From Chloroflexota bacterium (lineage in GTDB: Bacteria > Chloroflexota > Anaerolineae > 4572-78 > J111): a stretch of DNA of 7,327 bases. This document shows, piece by piece, positions 5,999 through 7,327 of this stretch (position 1 is its first letter; every line of letters starts with the position of its first letter). The stretch spans positions 1 through 7,327 of the forward strand of contig RFJV01000184.1 in the NCBI GenBank assembly GCA_003694775.1, in the 5' to 3' direction. The notes under the pieces are model-generated. The model did no database searches. It was not told the DNA's origin and was given only the letters and a program-made list of their open reading frames with translations. The position numbers and the translations under genes were made by a program.

Positions 5999-6700
5999 AT
6001 GACTTTATTCCGTGAAGAACAGCGCATCTGTGCGGTGTGTGGTCAGGCAAATATGCAAACCGTGCTGAGGTCTACCACTGCTCTGGGCAGTCCGGATTTG
6101 GATACCCGTCCCCCGCCGCTAGCCCGAATGACCCTGCCTTTATACATTCAATGCTGTCCTGCCTGCGGCTACTGTGCCAGGGATGTATCGGAAGCAGTCC
6201 CCGCGGTGCAGAACATTGTCACTCAGCCGGAATATCAGGCTCAACTGCACAGCGAACAGTTTCCCTATCTGGCAAATTTATTCCTGTGTTATCATATTAT
6301 CCAGCAGGCGCTGGATAACTATGCAGAAGCGGGTTGGGCAGTGGTGTTTGCCGCCTGGGCCTGTGATGATGCCGGCCCGGCTTTTATGACAACAGCCGCC
6401 CGGCTTAGAGAAAAAGCCGTCGCTTTTTTTACCGAGGCTCGCGAACGGAGCCAGGCTTTTGCCCCTTCACGGGCAGAAGAAGACGCGCTTCTGGCAGACT
6501 TACTGCGCCGCAGTGGTCATTTTACCGCGGCGCAAAAGGCCGTAGAGCAGGGACTGGCGCATTCTCCTGACCACACTGTGCAGAGTATCTTGCGTTTTCA
6601 ACATCACCTGTGCCGCCAGCACAACCCCAATGTTTACACCGTGCAGGATGCACTGGCTTGGGCCGAAAGAACTAACCGGCCAATGAAACGGAAAGGTTGA
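5999..6700 (+). CDS. DUF2225-like zinc-ribbon protein with TPR-like tail
   Basis: The start is ATG 5999, with gaggggg 5 bases upstream; an in-frame TTG lies one codon earlier. The 233-residue product opens with a cysteine pair CAVC (11, 14) and has a second cluster CCPACGYC (52-59), enough for a four-Cys zinc site. The layout CxxCG ... SPDLDTRP ... CPxCGYC, followed by an Asp (D62), matches what I remember of DUF2225 proteins (uncharacterised, zinc-ribbon followed by helical repeats). The rest is helical: residues 110-126, 135-152 and 161-205 form TPR-like hairpins (LLADLLRRSGHFTAAQKAVEQGLAHSP), typical of protein-protein contacts. Such an architecture suggests a cytosolic adaptor, possibly binding a partner encoded nearby; this is inference. 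It is the last gene of the trio and converges on the pterin dehydratase gene. Confidence 0.65.
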   Translation: MTLFREEQRICAVCGQANMQTVLRSTTALGSPDLDTRPPPLARMTLPLYIQCCPACGYCARDVSEAVPAVQNIVTQPEYQAQLHSEQFPYLANLFLCYHIIQQALDNYAEAGWAVVFAAWACDDAGPAFMTTAARLREKAVAFFTEARERSQAFAPSRAEEDALLADLLRRSGHFTAAQKAVEQGLAHSPDHTVQSILRFQHHLCRQHNPNVYTVQDALAWAERTNRPMKRKG

Positions 6701-6768
6701 CGTCTCTGTGGAAATGGAGTATCTTAAAATCAAGATTCCTGCAAAATTAACTGCCCAGGGTGAAGCCG

Positions 6769-7059
6769 CTATTTCTCCACCAGGGCATCAATCTCTGCCG
6801 CCAGGTCAAAATCCCGCTGGCTGATTCCGCCTGCCTCGTGGGTGGTCAGGTCAATCACCACCCGGTTGTACACATTGCTCCATTCCGGGTGATGGTTTGC
6901 CCGCTCTGCCAGCAGGGCCACCTGGCTCATAAAGCCAAACGCCTGGACAAAATCCTTGAACCGGAACTCCCGGCGGAGCTTTTCATCCTGCAGACTCCAC
7001 CCCGGCATGTCGACCAGCTTCTGCCGGACCTGTTCCGGGGACAGTTTTTCAATGGCCAT
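6769..7059 (-). CDS. phhB: 4a-hydroxytetrahydrobiopterin dehydratase (PCD/DCoH)
   Basis: This 96-residue protein is of normal length and belongs to the pterin-4a-carbinolamine dehydratase family, which dehydrates 4a-hydroxytetrahydropterin to the quinonoid dihydropterin, restoring the cofactor of aromatic amino acid hydroxylases. The motif ANHHPEW (54-60) supplies H56 and H57, and LTTHEAGG (71-78) supplies H74, matching the three conserved active-site histidines. The C-terminal [15 protein letters not shown] also fits. The start ATG (7057-7059) has AGGAG 6 bases upstream. No hydroxylase gene is in the window, so whether it acts with phenylalanine hydroxylase or in molybdopterin/folate chemistry is open. 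It converges on the zinc-ribbon gene across 68 bases holding only a weak 5-bp stem (atctt/aagat, around 6721-6735). Confidence 0.93.
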   Translation of the reverse strand: MAIEKLSPEQVRQKLVDMPGWSLQDEKLRREFRFKDFVQAFGFMSQVALLAERANHHPEWSNVYNRVVIDLTTHEAGGISQRDFDLAAEIDALVEK

Positions 7060-7084
7060 AATTTGCTCCTTTCACCATACTTGC

Positions 7085-7100
7085 GTGCGTTTTAACGCAC
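7085..7100. repeat. Perfect inverted repeat upstream of phhB
   Basis: Arms gtgcgtt (7085-7091) and aacgcac (7094-7100) are separated by two Ts. The site lies 26 bases before the phhB start codon on its minus strand. It could be an operator or just a short repeat end; no T tract argues against a terminator. Confidence 0.5.
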
Positions 7101-7125
7101 CGCAGAGGCACAGAGAGTGCAGAGT
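7101..7125 (+). repeat. CAGAG-rich short repeat
   Basis: Three near-copies of a short unit follow each other: gcagagg, cacagaga and gtgcagag. CGCAGAGGCACAGAG-type sequences recur in intergenic DNA of some environmental bacteria in my recollection. Only a genome search can show this is a dispersed repeat. Confidence 0.4.
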
Positions 7126-7201
7126 GACCACAAAATTTCTTTCGTAACTGTTCAGGCCAAGAGAAAAATCCGGTAAAGCATTATCAATTCCAGCCATTTC
7201 A

Positions 7202-7256
7202 CGTAAAACGTAAATCGTACCCCGTAATTTTTCGTCCTTACGGGTTACGTTTTACG
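7202..7256. repeat. Long imperfect hairpin of CGTAAAACG type
   Basis: The right arm ttacgggttacgttttacg (7238-7256) pairs completely with cgtaaaacgtaa (7202-7213) plus cccgtaa (7221-7227) on the left. The left arm carries a 7-base bulge (atcgtac, 7214-7220), and the loop is about 10 bases. CGTAAAACG/TTTTACG palindromes recur in some Chloroflexota intergenic DNA as far as I recall. It has no coding role. Confidence 0.6.
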
Positions 7257-7284
7257 CCTGATTGTCGGCAAAATGACCGGGGAC

Positions 7285-7301
7285 GCAGTCGTCTCGACTG
7301 C
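7285..7301. repeat. Small perfect hairpin gcagtcg-tct-cgactgc
   Basis: Seven-base arms flank a tct loop. It lies in the last 268 bases, which contain no gene. A nearby region to the window end (7302-7327) reads like another dispersed motif (atcgtgttctattcgtgg). Confidence 0.5.
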
Positions 7302-7327
7302 ATCGTGTTCTATTCGTGGATGGCTGA

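Noticed and set aside
6721..6735. Terminator between the zinc-ribbon gene and phhB
   Set aside because: The stem is only five AT-rich pairs with no T tract; too weak to call.
7085..7125. CRISPR array at the right end
   Set aside because: The units are short, imperfect and contiguous, with no regular spacers and no cas genes.

Overview
The window is bacterial chromosomal DNA with fairly high GC. Genes are compact and lie on both strands, and the intergenic stretches are unusually rich in hairpins and short palindromes. The gene set (family 20 hexosaminidase, stand-alone SCP2-domain protein, pterin dehydratase, a DUF2225-like zinc-ribbon protein) and the palindromic intergenic sequences recall Chloroflexota, perhaps an Anaerolineae-like lineage. 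That assignment is inference from memory; no search was possible.

Left part (1-3337). A glycoside hydrolase family 20 gene enters from the left edge, already open, and ends at 1818. It converges on glyA (serine hydroxymethyltransferase, minus strand, 1914-3188). A perfect 38-bp palindrome between the two stop codons probably ends transcription both ways. Upstream of glyA, on the same strand, are a strong hairpin-plus-T-tract terminator and then a tRNA-Val(GAC) gene. The terminator thus sits between the tRNA and glyA and leaves almost no room for a separate glyA promoter.

Middle (3338-4245). The tRNA and a small SCP2-like gene (3503-3919) are divergent, and each has a TATAAT -10 box. The SCP2-like stop codon TAA forms one side of a 3-bp direct repeat (TAA/TAA). 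That repeat flanks an 89-bp element with 15-bp perfect terminal inverted repeats, which looks like a MITE mobilised by an IS5-type transposase. Next come a well-spaced Shine-Dalgarno site with only 15 codons behind it (probably the stub of a lost gene) and a second palindromic, repeat-like block.

Right part (4246-7327). Three co-directional accessory genes follow: a probable two-module protein of unknown function, a tryptophan-rich orphan with a GTG start, and a zinc-ribbon protein with a helical TPR-like tail resembling DUF2225. No function can be assigned to the trio. A convergent pterin-4a-carbinolamine dehydratase gene (phhB type) follows, and the last 268 bases hold several distinct hairpins and repeat-like motifs but no gene.

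The housekeeping genes (glyA, tRNA-Val, pterin dehydratase) are ordinary. The best leads are the MITE that rebuilt both a stop codon and the next ribosome binding site, the terminator placed between tRNA-Val and glyA, and the unassigned three-gene cluster.
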